Assembly: GCF_031846345.1 (NCBI RefSeq)
Contig: NZ_JAVRHX010000001.1
Span: 62,001-126,000, forward strand
DNA from: Glaciecola petra
GTDB lineage: Bacteria; Pseudomonadota; Gammaproteobacteria; Enterobacterales; Alteromonadaceae
Length of the DNA: 64,000 bases
Direction: 5' to 3'
A program made the translations under genes and the position numbers. This document shows, piece by piece, positions 17,342 to 26,928 of this stretch (position 1 is the stretch's first letter; each line of letters opens with the position of its first letter). Below the pieces are notes generated by a model, which made no database searches, was not told the DNA's origin, and was given only the letters and a program-made list of their open reading frames with translations.

Positions 17342-20300
17342 ATGCTTATTGCAAAGAATTTAGCTACCAATTCTATGTTTAGACAAAAAATTCGGAATTA
17401 TTATCGAATCGATGAAGCCCAAGCATTAGAACATATATTACCCGAAGCAGAAGTGAGTATGCGAGCGCGCAGCAGGGCTTGGGAGCGTGCACGTAATATG
17501 GTGCTAACCATTCGTAATGATCAAGAAAGCCATGGCGGAGTAGATGCCTTACTACATGAATATTCCTTATCTACGGAAGAAGGCATTGTGCTTATGTGCC
17601 TCGCAGAAGCGCTACTGAGGATACCTGATAAGCGCACGCAAGAAGCGCTTATTCGCGATAAATTATCAAAAGGACAATGGTCATCGCATTTAGGTAACAG
17701 CGACTCACTATTTGTTAACGCGTCGGCGTGGGGCCTAATGTTTACAGGCAATATGGTTAACTATGCCAACGAGCGTAAAAAGTCACAGTTTGGGTTGCTC
17801 AAAAAGACCATGGGCCGCATGGGTGAACCGGTTATTCGAAAAGCAATGAATATTGCCATGAAGGTCATGGGCAAACAGTTTGTAATGGGCGAAACCATAG
17901 AAGATGCCGTTAAGCGCGCCCAAGACAAAGAAAAAATTGGTTATGTTTATTCTTACGATATGCTCGGAGAAGGGGCCCGCACGGCTAAAGATGCTGCTCG
18001 TTATTACCGTTCATATGAAGACGCAATTAAAGTGATAGGTGAGGCCGCTAAAGGCAAAGGGCCGCGGACTAGCCCCGGTATATCAGTAAAGTTGTCAGCC
18101 ATTCACCCTCGTTACGATTTTTTAAAGCACGAACGAGTTGTGCCTGAAATTAGTCATAAACTTAAGCGTTTATGTTTGCAGGCTAAAAAATATGATATCG
18201 GTTTAACCGTTGATGCTGAAGAATCAGAGCGCTTAGATATTTCTTTAGACGTTATTGAACGGGTATTTAGCGACCCAGAGTTGGCCGATTGGAATGGTTT
18301 TGGCTTAGCGGTACAAGCCTATCAAAAACGCGCTATTTTTGTGATTGAATGGATTCGAGAACTCACCCTAAATACTAACAAAAAACTCATGCTTCGTTTA
18401 GTGAAAGGCGCATACTGGGATACCGAAATTAAACATACTCAACAGGGCGGTTTTGAACACTTTCCTGTATTTACTCGCAAAGCTTCTACTGACGTATCTT
18501 ATCATGCCTGTGCAAATCGCTTACTGGCATATCGAGACAGTATTTACCCACAATTTGCGACTCACAATGCCTATACTGCGTCAGTTATTTTAGAATTAGC
18601 AGGCGACGACAAAGAAGGTTTTGAGTTTCAGTGTTTACACGGAATGGGTGATACGCTATACGATCAAATTGTTAAAAATGACAAAATACAATGCCGCATA
18701 TATGCACCTGTGGGTCATCATGAAGACTTGTTAGCTTACTTGGTAAGACGTTTGCTAGAAAACGGGGCTAATTCGTCTTTTGTAAATGCAATAGTTGATC
18801 ATACTAAAGAGGTTGAAGAATTACTGACTGATCCAGTTGAACATACCCAGCGTTTGGCTAACCGTCAAAATACACAAATCACTATGCCTAAGGATATGTT
18901 TGGTGATAGTCGCACTAACTCTAAAGGCTTTGATCTTTATGACATTAATAAGCTAAATGACTTGTCTAGTGGCGTAAAAAGATGGTTTGCGAGGCAACAA
19001 AAAGCGCTGCAAAGTGTTGAGAGTCAACAGCCTGATTTTGTTGTTAAAAACCCATCCAACCTGAATGAGATAATTGGGCATCATCATTTTGACGATGAGC
19101 AAGCCATGCTCAGTAAACTCGAAAAGGCCGAAAAGGCATTTGCATCTTGGTCACAAACACCGGTCGCTGAACGTGCTGCTCTGCTTATACGCACAGCAGA
19201 TATACTCGAAAGACACATGGATGAGTTGATTGGTTTATGCATTAAAGAGGCGGGTAAAATTACCCAAGATGGCATTGATGAAGTAAGAGAAGCTGTCGAT
19301 TTTTGCAGATATTATGCGGTTGAAGCTGAAAAAATCGATCCTGAAAATCGCTTAGCACCGAGGGGCGTAATATTGTGCATTAGTCCTTGGAATTTTCCAC
19401 TCGCTATATTTTTAGGGCAAGTAGCTGCTGCACTTGTCACCGGTAATGCGGTTATCGCTAAACCTGCAGAGCAAACTAGTTTAATTGCGCAAAGGGCGAT
19501 TGCTTTAATGCAACTAGTTGGTTTGCCTGAAGATGCCATTCAATTGGTCATAGCAAAAGGCCCCGAAGTTGGCAGAGTGATTTTGCCCGACGAACGAATT
19601 CAAGGCGTAATGTTCACAGGGTCAACTCAAACAGGTACCTTAATTTCGCAAATACTGGCAGAACGCGCTTCGACGCAAGTGCCACTCATTGCCGAAACCG
19701 GGGGTCAAAACTGCATGATAGTCGATTCGACTGCGCTACCTGAGCAAGTGGTCGACGACGTAATTATGTCTGGCTTTAAAAGTGCAGGGCAACGTTGTTC
19801 AGCATTAAGAGTTTTGTTCTTACAAGAAGAAATCGCCGACAGCGTGATCGAAATGATCAAGGGCGCAATGAAGGAGCTGAGTGTAGGAGACCCTCAATGG
19901 CTGACTACTGATGTTGGGCCAGTTATTGACAAAAAAGCGTTAAATAACTTAAACGAACACAAAGAATATATGCAAAGCCTTGGGCAAACATTATTTGAGT
20001 GTGAATTACCAGACGAAGCAACAGAAGGGACATTTTTTGCACCAGTTTTATATGAAATTGAAGATATTAGCGTGCTTAAAAAAGAAGTATTTGGTCCTTG
20101 TGTGCATGTGGTCAGGTTTAAAGGTAAAGAACTAACCTCAGTTATAGACAAAGTCAATGACACCGGTTTTGGTCTCACAATGGGTATTCATACACGTATC
20201 GAGGAACGAGCTTACGAATGTGCGAAACTCTCTCGCGCTGGCAATATTTACATTAACCGTAATATGATAGGTGCAATTGTAGGCGTGCAACCCTTTGGGG

Positions 20301-21148
20301 GTAGAGGGCTCTCAGGGACTGGGCCTAAAGCGGGTGGTCCAAATTATTTACCGCGTTTAATGATGGAAAAAGTCACTCCTGATTTTGGTGAGCTAAGTGA
20401 CGAATTTGCCGATGACCACGCGTTGGCGAGTGACAATATGGCAGAGCAAGAAGTCAACGAAATGTTGCTAAATGCCATTAGTGTGACACACGAATGGCGT
20501 TTAACCAGCTTAACATCAAGATTATCTGCTGTTAGGCAATTGTTAGCTAAAATTGCGACTGTTGATATAGTCGATGACCTTGCAGAAGACTTAAATCAAA
20601 CTCTTGCCAGTGCGCGTTCTCAGCTTATTGCGATTGAAAAACGCTTAAAAAAGCCACTAGAACTGCCGGGGCCTACAGGTGAATCAAATACCCTTCATTT
20701 AGAGCCAAGAGGAGTACTTGTTACCTTCGCTGACAAAGAAGTAACCTTTGAATATTGGACACTTTCTATTGTGACCGCGTTGGCAACGGGCAATACAGTC
20801 ATAGCGGTAGTGTCGGATTTATTTTACGAGGAAGCCCTTGCATTCAAGGATAAATTTGAGAGTACGGGGCAAAGTAAAGGAGTCTTTCAAGTGGCTCGTT
20901 TGAAGCACTTAGAGGCATTACTCGAGCATAAAGATATAGCTGGCATGGTGGTTGACAGTAATACTTCTCGTACTGCCCGATTTGTGCAAAAGATGGCAAT
21001 GAGGCAAGGTGCCATTTTGCCGGTAATCACTGCAGAACATAACGACAACATGATCCAGCGTTTATTAACAGAAAAAACCATTAGTATCGATACGACTGCG
21101 TCGGGTGGCAATACTTCGCTAATGACATTGACAGAAGACGACGATTAA
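17342..21148 (+). CDS. putA: Bifunctional proline dehydrogenase / P5C dehydrogenase PutA
   Basis: Oxidises proline to glutamate via FAD-dependent PRODH and NAD-dependent P5CDH with substrate channelling, at the membrane. The 1268-residue chain has the PRODH barrel (about 180-480; SVKLSAIHPRYDF, VDAEESERLD, RLVKGAYWDTE), the ALDH domain (about 575-1035; AETGGQN and catalytic Cys near 819 in SAGQRCSALR) and a C-terminal ALDH-like conserved domain. The N-terminal ribbon-helix-helix DNA-binding domain of E. coli PutA is absent, so it should not autoregulate. ATG 17342 is chosen for 9-base spacing to AGAGG; ATG 17336 is alternative. Confidence 0.95.
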   Translation: MLIAKNLATNSMFRQKIRNYYRIDEAQALEHILPEAEVSMRARSRAWERARNMVLTIRNDQESHGGVDALLHEYSLSTEEGIVLMCLAEALLRIPDKRTQEALIRDKLSKGQWSSHLGNSDSLFVNASAWGLMFTGNMVNYANERKKSQFGLLKKTMGRMGEPVIRKAMNIAMKVMGKQFVMGETIEDAVKRAQDKEKIGYVYSYDMLGEGARTAKDAARYYRSYEDAIKVIGEAAKGKGPRTSPGISVKLSAIHPRYDFLKHERVVPEISHKLKRLCLQAKKYDIGLTVDAEESERLDISLDVIERVFSDPELADWNGFGLAVQAYQKRAIFVIEWIRELTLNTNKKLMLRLVKGAYWDTEIKHTQQGGFEHFPVFTRKASTDVSYHACANRLLAYRDSIYPQFATHNAYTASVILELAGDDKEGFEFQCLHGMGDTLYDQIVKNDKIQCRIYAPVGHHEDLLAYLVRRLLENGANSSFVNAIVDHTKEVEELLTDPVEHTQRLANRQNTQITMPKDMFGDSRTNSKGFDLYDINKLNDLSSGVKRWFARQQKALQSVESQQPDFVVKNPSNLNEIIGHHHFDDEQAMLSKLEKAEKAFASWSQTPVAERAALLIRTADILERHMDELIGLCIKEAGKITQDGIDEVREAVDFCRYYAVEAEKIDPENRLAPRGVILCISPWNFPLAIFLGQVAAALVTGNAVIAKPAEQTSLIAQRAIALMQLVGLPEDAIQLVIAKGPEVGRVILPDERIQGVMFTGSTQTGTLISQILAERASTQVPLIAETGGQNCMIVDSTALPEQVVDDVIMSGFKSAGQRCSALRVLFLQEEIADSVIEMIKGAMKELSVGDPQWLTTDVGPVIDKKALNNLNEHKEYMQSLGQTLFECELPDEATEGTFFAPVLYEIEDISVLKKEVFGPCVHVVRFKGKELTSVIDKVNDTGFGLTMGIHTRIEERAYECAKLSRAGNIYINRNMIGAIVGVQPFGGRGLSGTGPKAGGPNYLPRLMMEKVTPDFGELSDEFADDHALASDNMAEQEVNEMLLNAISVTHEWRLTSLTSRLSAVRQLLAKIATVDIVDDLAEDLNQTLASARSQLIAIEKRLKKPLELPGPTGESNTLHLEPRGVLVTFADKEVTFEYWTLSIVTALATGNTVIAVVSDLFYEEALAFKDKFESTGQSKGVFQVARLKHLEALLEHKDIAGMVVDSNTSRTARFVQKMAMRQGAILPVITAEHNDNMIQRLLTEKTISIDTTASGGNTSLMTLTEDDD

Positions 21149-21158
21149 AGCAATTATG

Positions 21159-21181
21159 GCGGGCTAATTACATTAGCCCGC
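21159..21181. terminator. Hairpin between convergent putA and ygiM-like gene
   Basis: Perfect 10-bp arms GCGGGCTAAT (21159-21168) and ATTAGCCCGC (21172-21181) around a 3-base loop. It overlaps the stop codon of the minus-strand gene. U-tracts are short on both sides, so it is a plausible but not strong bidirectional terminator. Confidence 0.5.
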
Positions 21182-21869
21182 TTCTAGATTGACTTCTGCG
21201 ACGCCCAGTCAAACCCATAATATAGCCGATAATAATGGCGATAACAGCCAGTATGCTCCCGCGCGTAAACCATTGCATATTGTTTGAACGTTCGCGTTTT
21301 TCTATTGATTCGTTAAGTCGCGCAATTTCTTCTAAATGTTCCGTCACTTTACGATTAAGTTCGTTAGCTTGCTCCTTGGCACTTTTAGCTCTTTCTTGAG
21401 CGGCTAAGGTGTCCAATTTCATAGCTTCAATCAGCGTTTTATTTTCTTCTAGTACGGTTTGCAACTGATCAACTTGCATTTTAAATGAGGGCTCACCAGT
21501 AACAAATTTACTTTCTATCCAACCTGTACGCTGTCGGTTGTCTATAATTTCAGTATAGTCACTATCTACTTGCAATACTTGTATGCGCGTACCTGCATTT
21601 ACTGAGCCTAAGAGCCTATATTGAGTGCCAGGTCCCGAGCGCATGTATGTGAACAGGTTGCTCGACACGTACCGAAAATCACCATCTTGGTCATTGGGTT
21701 CGTCCTCAAAGCCTTCGCTTTGATCTTGCACTAATGCGAAGGCATTGTTTGGCACCATCGCCGTACACAGTGCTAGCACTATTAAAAACATAAAGGTCAT
21801 AAATTCGAAATTATTTGTTGTCATTGAAGAGACATTCATAATGTGGTCTGCGCGAATATTTTTAAGCAT
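21168..21869 (-). CDS. YgiM-like SH3 domain membrane protein (TIGR04211 type)
   Basis: A 233-residue envelope protein. A hydrophobic export segment (about 24-46) is followed by a bacterial SH3 domain (FRYVSSNLFTYMRSGPGTQY... GWIESKFV, about 64-125). Then comes a coiled coil (about 130-200, rich in E, K and Q) and a C-terminal membrane helix (GSILAVIAIIIGYIMGL) with a basic end. The order SH3 / coiled coil / TM is that of YgiM. Several in-frame ATGs exist near the start, and 21869 is kept without a clear Shine-Dalgarno. It is divergent from the CYTH-CHAD gene, echoing the ygiM-ygiF neighbourhood of E. coli. Confidence 0.82.
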   Translation of the reverse strand: MLKNIRADHIMNVSSMTTNNFEFMTFMFLIVLALCTAMVPNNAFALVQDQSEGFEDEPNDQDGDFRYVSSNLFTYMRSGPGTQYRLLGSVNAGTRIQVLQVDSDYTEIIDNRQRTGWIESKFVTGEPSFKMQVDQLQTVLEENKTLIEAMKLDTLAAQERAKSAKEQANELNRKVTEHLEEIARLNESIEKRERSNNMQWFTRGSILAVIAIIIGYIMGLTGRRRSQSRSGLM

Positions 21870-21949
21870 GGTAATCTTATGTTAATTAAATAACAAGCAA
21901 CTGAATGTGCTATAGTTTTCTAATCAAACTTTTTAAAAAATGCGGTTTT

Positions 21950-23449
21950 ATGGAAATTGAATTAAAACTGGTTTGTACCCAAGATGCTCTAGGTCTATTT
22001 GAGTCTAAAATGCTTGATATTTTTGCTAGTGAAAATATTAGCGTTAGTCGTCAACATGCACATTTATATAATGAGTATTATGATACCCCTGAACTGTTTT
22101 TAGGCTCGCGGAAAATTGGATTTAGAGTTCGTGCTAAAGACAATCAATACGAACAGACGATCAAAACACGAGGGCAAGTAGAGGGTGGTTTGCATCAGCG
22201 CCCTGAATACAATATACCACTTTCAGATAACAAGCCCGACTTGAGTAAGTTTAACCCAGAGATTTGGCCGCAAGACTTTGATTTGCAGTATATTAATGAG
22301 TCAATAGAGAGTCTTTTTTCTACTGACTTTGAGCGAACCACTTTCGAGTTAACCCATAAAGATTACAAAATGGAAGTGGTGTTTGATTTAGGTGAAGTAA
22401 AACATAGGCAAAATAGTTTACCCATTTGTGAGATTGAATTAGAACTTGTTGAAGGTGACAAACGGCATTTGTTTAACGTTGCAGAGTTAATGGTAAATTA
22501 TATTCCTTGTCGATTAAGTGATGTCACAAAAGCAGCTCGGGGCTATCAGCTCTATCAAGGTAATATCCTTGAATTAAAGCGACTACCAAAATATTTGCCG
22601 CTTACTGGTGATGACAGCACTGAAGAAGCGTTTTGTAAACTCTTGCAAATGTGTTTGAAACGTTGGCAATATAACCAATATGTTTATGCAGAGCAGCTTA
22701 GCTTAAAAGTACTTCAAGAAATTAGAAACGATATTCAATATATTTTGCAAGGTGTCGCACTATTTTTACCTGTTTTACAATGCCAAGAATTACTGACCTT
22801 ACATAAACTCTTACTCAAGTTATCGCAAGCTTGGGCTTGGCAAGAGCAACTGCAGGGCCTGCGCGACTTGCGCTCTAAAAAAGGGCCATTTAGTAAGCGC
22901 ATTCCCAAAAATCAGAACTTAATGAATTATTTACTCGGGCGCAGAGAAGGCTTATTAAATGCTTATAAACCTCTGGATCTAAACTTATCTTCTTTGAGTG
23001 CTAAAGTACAATTGAGCGCTTCTAGAGTGTTGCTTGAAAAGCCATGGCGCAATGAAAATTCGGGTGCAAATATTGCGGTAAAAAAACACGCCAGCGGCTG
23101 GCTTTCGCAGTCTTGGCAAACTATGTTGCAGTCGATGTCGCGCCACACTAGCCTTGATGATAAACAGTACTTGGCACTAGAGGTTATGCTACGACAAGCC
23201 TTGATCAACGGCTTTATTTTGGCAGACTTATTTACTGAGAGTCGAGGCCAGTTCCGAGCACCATGGCAAGATCTACACACAGGTATTCAAGAGTTAAAAG
23301 CATTGCGTTTGTTGCGCGATTCTTTAGATGATATTCCTGACGAAGACAGAGCCGATTTAGCCAATTGGATTGAAGACAAAACTCATAGTGTAATTAAAGT
23401 TATGGAACAAACCCGAAAAGTCGCGATGGATGCAGAGATTTATTGGTAA
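21950..23449 (+). CDS. ygiF: CYTH-CHAD protein, inorganic triphosphatase YgiF family
   Basis: A 499-residue cytoplasmic protein. The N-terminal CYTH tunnel domain begins MEIELKLVC (ExExK signature), with further strand motifs NEYYDTPELFL, GFRVRAKDN, EQTIKTRG and EIELELVEG. Family members hydrolyse inorganic triphosphate with divalent metal. The helical CHAD domain (about 220-495) is histidine/basic-rich and associated with polyphosphate binding. ATG 21950 is used because the CYTH motif must lie at the N-terminus; an upstream ATG at 21905 would add 15 unconserved residues. glnE, the E. coli neighbour, is not downstream. Confidence 0.9.
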   Translation: MEIELKLVCTQDALGLFESKMLDIFASENISVSRQHAHLYNEYYDTPELFLGSRKIGFRVRAKDNQYEQTIKTRGQVEGGLHQRPEYNIPLSDNKPDLSKFNPEIWPQDFDLQYINESIESLFSTDFERTTFELTHKDYKMEVVFDLGEVKHRQNSLPICEIELELVEGDKRHLFNVAELMVNYIPCRLSDVTKAARGYQLYQGNILELKRLPKYLPLTGDDSTEEAFCKLLQMCLKRWQYNQYVYAEQLSLKVLQEIRNDIQYILQGVALFLPVLQCQELLTLHKLLLKLSQAWAWQEQLQGLRDLRSKKGPFSKRIPKNQNLMNYLLGRREGLLNAYKPLDLNLSSLSAKVQLSASRVLLEKPWRNENSGANIAVKKHASGWLSQSWQTMLQSMSRHTSLDDKQYLALEVMLRQALINGFILADLFTESRGQFRAPWQDLHTGIQELKALRLLRDSLDDIPDEDRADLANWIEDKTHSVIKVMEQTRKVAMDAEIYW

Positions 23450-23536
23450 ATTCTGTTCAGTATTTGAACTTTCTAGGTAATCCGGATTACTAAGTTTCTA
23501 TTCGTGAGTCATTGCTCAATTGGCAGATACGTTTTC

Positions 23537-24226
23537 ATGTTAAAGATAAGTATAATTTTCTGTGTCTTACTTTCCGTACATTTCGTTACTGAGCCTAAAC
23601 AAGTGCCGGTAACATTATGGGAAGACGTCAAGGTGCAAGTAGGCAGTGTAGGCGAACATTACTTTGATCGCTCAATCATGGTTTTTCCCTATGATGAGAA
23701 GCAAAAAGCCCCTACATTTTTATCTTTTCAATCAATTGAAGGAAACGCGACCCATCAGTCTCTAGTGAACGGTTATGACGTGCTCTTTATCAAAGGGCAT
23801 TTGCAGACAGATTTAATTATTGACTTGCAGCCGGAAGTCGTTATTGCCGGAGATGTTTTTGAAAATACCCTTATTAATGCGAATGGTATAGCTACTATTT
23901 TTATTGGTGGTGACTTCAATGGCACTATAAGATCGTCAGGCACAATTAAGTTAGTGGTCCAAGGTGACTTTAACGGTACACTTGTTACAGGCCATCCTAG
24001 CGCTTCTATCCATGTTTCGGGTGACTTATTTGGCGATATTCAGACACCCCAAAATAAAGGAGCACTACTTTATATTAGTGTAGAAGGGCAAATTACAAAG
24101 CAAAAAGTGGATGAAATATTTGACTCAAACTTTACAAAGGCGGAAATAAGAACAAGGCATAGTGATATGGTAAAAGGCATATATCGCCAACCAGAGAAAA
24201 ACGGTTTGTTGGTAGTGAAGCATTAG
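23537..24226 (+). CDS. Exported bactofilin-like beta-repeat protein
   Basis: A 229-residue protein I cannot name. A signal peptide (MLKISIIFCVLLSVHFVTEP) is followed by a globular segment and then a run of short glycine/valine/isoleucine repeats (about 85-190): VVIAGDVFENT, IFIGGDFNGT, LVVQGDFNGT, IHVSGDLFGDI, LYISVEGQI. The spacing of about 18 residues per rung suggests a right-handed beta-helix like bactofilins, but those are usually cytosolic while this has an export signal. ATG 23537 is chosen so that the signal peptide is N-terminal; a GTG at 23504 is possible. The call is tentative. Confidence 0.55.
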   Translation: MLKISIIFCVLLSVHFVTEPKQVPVTLWEDVKVQVGSVGEHYFDRSIMVFPYDEKQKAPTFLSFQSIEGNATHQSLVNGYDVLFIKGHLQTDLIIDLQPEVVIAGDVFENTLINANGIATIFIGGDFNGTIRSSGTIKLVVQGDFNGTLVTGHPSASIHVSGDLFGDIQTPQNKGALLYISVEGQITKQKVDEIFDSNFTKAEIRTRHSDMVKGIYRQPEKNGLLVVKH

Positions 24227-24272
24227 TGAGGCATTGGTGAAACAATAGTTCAGTATTAGCGAGGCAATAAAA

Positions 24273-24301
24273 AGCCCTCGAAAAGTTACATTGCGAGGGC
24301 T
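24273..24301 (-). terminator. Terminator of the GlsB/YeaQ gene
   Basis: Arms AGCCCTCG (24273-24280) and CGAGGGCT (24294-24301) with a 13-base loop. On the minus strand it is followed by a T-rich run (complement of 24267-24272). It may also stop transcripts from the upstream plus-strand gene. Confidence 0.65.
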
Positions 24302-24320
24302 GATATGATTTAGTTAATTA

Positions 24321-24575
24321 TTAAGACTTACTTTTGATCTGGCGGTAGACAAATAACAAGATTAGCGCACCCACAACCGCAGTTGCCATGCTACCTAAGC
24401 TAAAAGATCCTACTTCACCCAGTCCAAGAAATGAACCTACAAAACCGCCAACAAAAGCGCCTGCTATGCCCAATAAAGTGGTTAAAATAAAGCCGCCGCC
24501 GTCTTTACCTGGCATAATCCATTTTGCGATGATGCCTGCAATTAGTCCCAATACTATCCAAGAAATAATACCCAT
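24321..24575 (-). CDS. GlsB/YeaQ/YmgE family membrane protein
   Basis: An 84-residue glycine-rich protein with three hydrophobic segments, beginning MGIISWIVLGLIAGIIAKWI and containing PGKDGGGFILTTLLGIAGA, the family signature. Family members are small stress-related inner-membrane proteins, historically called transglycosylase-associated; no enzymatic activity is shown. Start is supported by GGAG seven bases upstream. It is monocistronic with its own terminator. Confidence 0.88.
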   Translation of the reverse strand: MGIISWIVLGLIAGIIAKWIMPGKDGGGFILTTLLGIAGAFVGGFVGSFLGLGEVGSFSLGSMATAVVGALILLFVYRQIKSKS

Positions 24576-24865
24576 GACTTCTCCTTTTATTATTCTTTAA
24601 TTATTATATTTTTTCGTCCTGGAGCACCGATTATTGTATGCCCAGATAAGTTAGCTTTTCAGTTTAGAAGAGTAAAGTCAAGCCAGTTAATATTTGTGCA
24701 TCTACTTGTGCATTGCCATAAATGACTTGACCATCAAGGCGTTCGCAAAGTAGTCTGGTAATATCAAATAGTTAGCACACATTTTAAGCTTTATCAGCAT
24801 TATTCATGTGACAAATGCTTTACTTATCCCAAACTGGGATTAATTAAAAAAGGTCGAACACTATA

Positions 24866-26410
24866 ATGCGAGTGCCAACTACAAGTCCTTTATCAGCCTT
24901 ACGTAAAAGTGTTTTTTGGCCACCATTCACGCTTCTGTTTATAGCCGTTATTTTTAGTTTTTATGACGTTGAGCAATTTCTATTGGTGATGACAGGCATA
25001 AATGACTGGATTTTAAAGAGTTTTGACTGGTTATTTTCATATGTGACTTTGAGCCTTGTTATGAGCTTAGTCATTGTTTATTTTTCACCTTTGGGTAAAG
25101 TGAAAATAGGCGGTGAAAATGCTGAACCTCTGCTATCCAAATGGAAATGGTTTTCTATTGCTTTATGCACTACTTTAGCGACAGGGATTCTGTTTTGGGC
25201 AGTAGCTGAGCCTATGTATCATATGTCCTCGCCGCCTGCGTCGCTTGATCTTGTTGCAAACTCTATTGAAACGCGTGACTTTACCATGGCCACCATGTTT
25301 ATGCATTGGTCGATTTCACCCTATGCGATTTATTGTGTGCCCTCCTTAGTTTTTGCTCTCTGTTATTACAACTTAAACAAAGCATACACAATCAGTAGTT
25401 TTCTTGTGCCAACAATAGGGCAAACAGCGGCCACAAAAGGCGCCAGTGTAATAGATGCCATAGCATTGTTTGCCTTGGTAGCGGGTATGGCTTCTTCTTT
25501 AGGCACGGGTATTTTGGTGTTAAGCGGTGGGGTCGAAGCTCAACTAGGTTGGCAAAATGGAAAGTTGATGATGGCGGGCGTAGCTACTCTGATTGTACTA
25601 ACATTCGTGTTTTCTGCTGTTAGTGGCTTGCATAAAGGTATTGCACGTTTATCGAGCTTAAATGCGAAAATCTTTTTGTTTTTTTGCATCTTTGTTTTTG
25701 TGTTTGGCCCAACCCTATTTATTTTAAACGTTGGTTATAACGGAGTAGTTGAATATGCATCGAGCTTTATGCAAAGAAGTACTAACACTTTGACACATGC
25801 AAGTGATAATTGGGCAAGGGAATGGACGGTTTTCTATTTTGCAAATTGGTACGCTTGGGCGCCAATTGCGGCCTTATTTTTGGGGCGCATTGCTAAAGGA
25901 TATACGGTTAGACAATTTATAGCGGTGAACTTAATTTTACCTTCGTGCTGTGCCATTTTATGGATGTCTACCTTTTCAGGCTCAGCGATTTATTTCGACA
26001 ATGTATTACAAGGTGCGCTGCAACAATCACTTACAAGTAATGGACCAGAATCCCTCATTTATATGCTGTTTGAGAACTTACCACTAAGCTCAGTAATGGC
26101 CATTTTACTTATTGTGATCACCTTTATTTCGTTTGTGACCGCTGCTGACTCAAATACCGATGCAATGAGCCGCCTATGTACGTCGTCTGACTCTTTGTCA
26201 GAAGAGTCAGAACAAACAAGTATGAAGCTTAAATTCGTTTGGGGAATAACGATTGGTATTATCGCTTGGGTAATGATTAGTTTTGCAAGCCTCGACGGTA
26301 TTCGTATGATGAATAGTTTGGGTGGCTTGCCTGCGCTCTTGATCATTATGATCAGCAATATCAGTCTATTTATATTGCTACGGCGAGTTATCAAAGGTGG
26401 TTCTTTATAG
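24866..26410 (+). CDS. BCCT family betaine/carnitine/choline-type transporter
   Basis: A 514-residue, 12-TM secondary carrier for quaternary ammonium or related solutes. Family motifs visible are TGILFWAVAEPMYH, MHWSISPYAIYCVPSL (substrate-site helix), GTGILVLSGGVE and NWAREWTVFYFANWYAWAPI. The C-terminus is short, without the long osmosensing tail of BetP, so it is more probably an uptake system than an osmosensor. The protein lacks a clear sodium-site signature that I can verify. The substrate is unresolved; betaine, choline or DMSP would all fit a marine bacterium. It converges on trxC. Confidence 0.88.
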   Translation: MRVPTTSPLSALRKSVFWPPFTLLFIAVIFSFYDVEQFLLVMTGINDWILKSFDWLFSYVTLSLVMSLVIVYFSPLGKVKIGGENAEPLLSKWKWFSIALCTTLATGILFWAVAEPMYHMSSPPASLDLVANSIETRDFTMATMFMHWSISPYAIYCVPSLVFALCYYNLNKAYTISSFLVPTIGQTAATKGASVIDAIALFALVAGMASSLGTGILVLSGGVEAQLGWQNGKLMMAGVATLIVLTFVFSAVSGLHKGIARLSSLNAKIFLFFCIFVFVFGPTLFILNVGYNGVVEYASSFMQRSTNTLTHASDNWAREWTVFYFANWYAWAPIAALFLGRIAKGYTVRQFIAVNLILPSCCAILWMSTFSGSAIYFDNVLQGALQQSLTSNGPESLIYMLFENLPLSSVMAILLIVITFISFVTAADSNTDAMSRLCTSSDSLSEESEQTSMKLKFVWGITIGIIAWVMISFASLDGIRMMNSLGGLPALLIIMISNISLFILLRRVIKGGSL

Positions 26411-26430
26411 GTGGTTAAGGTCTTGAGTAC

Positions 26431-26859
26431 TTACATTTTCTGCAGACATTGCATAATCCATTGTTTGAGTTGAGGTTCTCGTAGTGCGCCTGAAATACGG
26501 TCGAGCTCTTCGCCTTTGTGGAAAAATATCAGAGTAGGAATAGACCTAATACCGGCTTTTGCTGCCACATGTTGCGCTGACTGGGTATCGACTTTTGCAA
26601 ACAAGATACCGTCTGATTCAAGCGCCACAGATTCGAATGTAGGCGCCATTTGCTTGCAGGGACCACACCAATCGGCCCAAAAATCGACAATTACAGGCAA
26701 GTCATTATTTTCGATATATTTGAAAAAATTGTTATCGCTTAATTCAGCAGGAACTCCTGCATATACAGGGTTACCACATTTTCCGCATTTTGCATTTGTA
26801 TGGCTCTTATCATCGGGTATTCTGTTGGTCGTAGCGCAAGATTGACAAACGATATGCAT
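26431..26859 (-). CDS. trxC: Thioredoxin 2 (TrxC)
   Basis: Cytoplasmic thiol-disulfide reductase. The 142-residue protein has an N-terminal zinc ribbon with two CxxC pairs (VCQSCAT, KCGKCGN) and a thioredoxin domain with WADWCGPCKQM and the cis-proline SIPTLIFF. In E. coli trxC belongs to the OxyR regulon; here it fits the peroxide-defence content of the window, but no OxyR box was identified at its promoter. Confidence 0.95.
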   Translation of the reverse strand: MHIVCQSCATTNRIPDDKSHTNAKCGKCGNPVYAGVPAELSDNNFFKYIENNDLPVIVDFWADWCGPCKQMAPTFESVALESDGILFAKVDTQSAQHVAAKAGIRSIPTLIFFHKGEELDRISGALREPQLKQWIMQCLQKM

Positions 26860-26928
26860 AATAATTCTGAATCCTTAAAATTTTAAAACTTGGTAAAACT
26901 ATAGATTATGTAATCAAAAACAATAGTA

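Noticed and set aside
24664..24771. Minus-strand 35-codon open frame ending LTGLTLLF, resembling the last strand of an outer-membrane barrel
   Set aside because: It has no start codon and a stop directly before it; too short to separate a remnant from chance.
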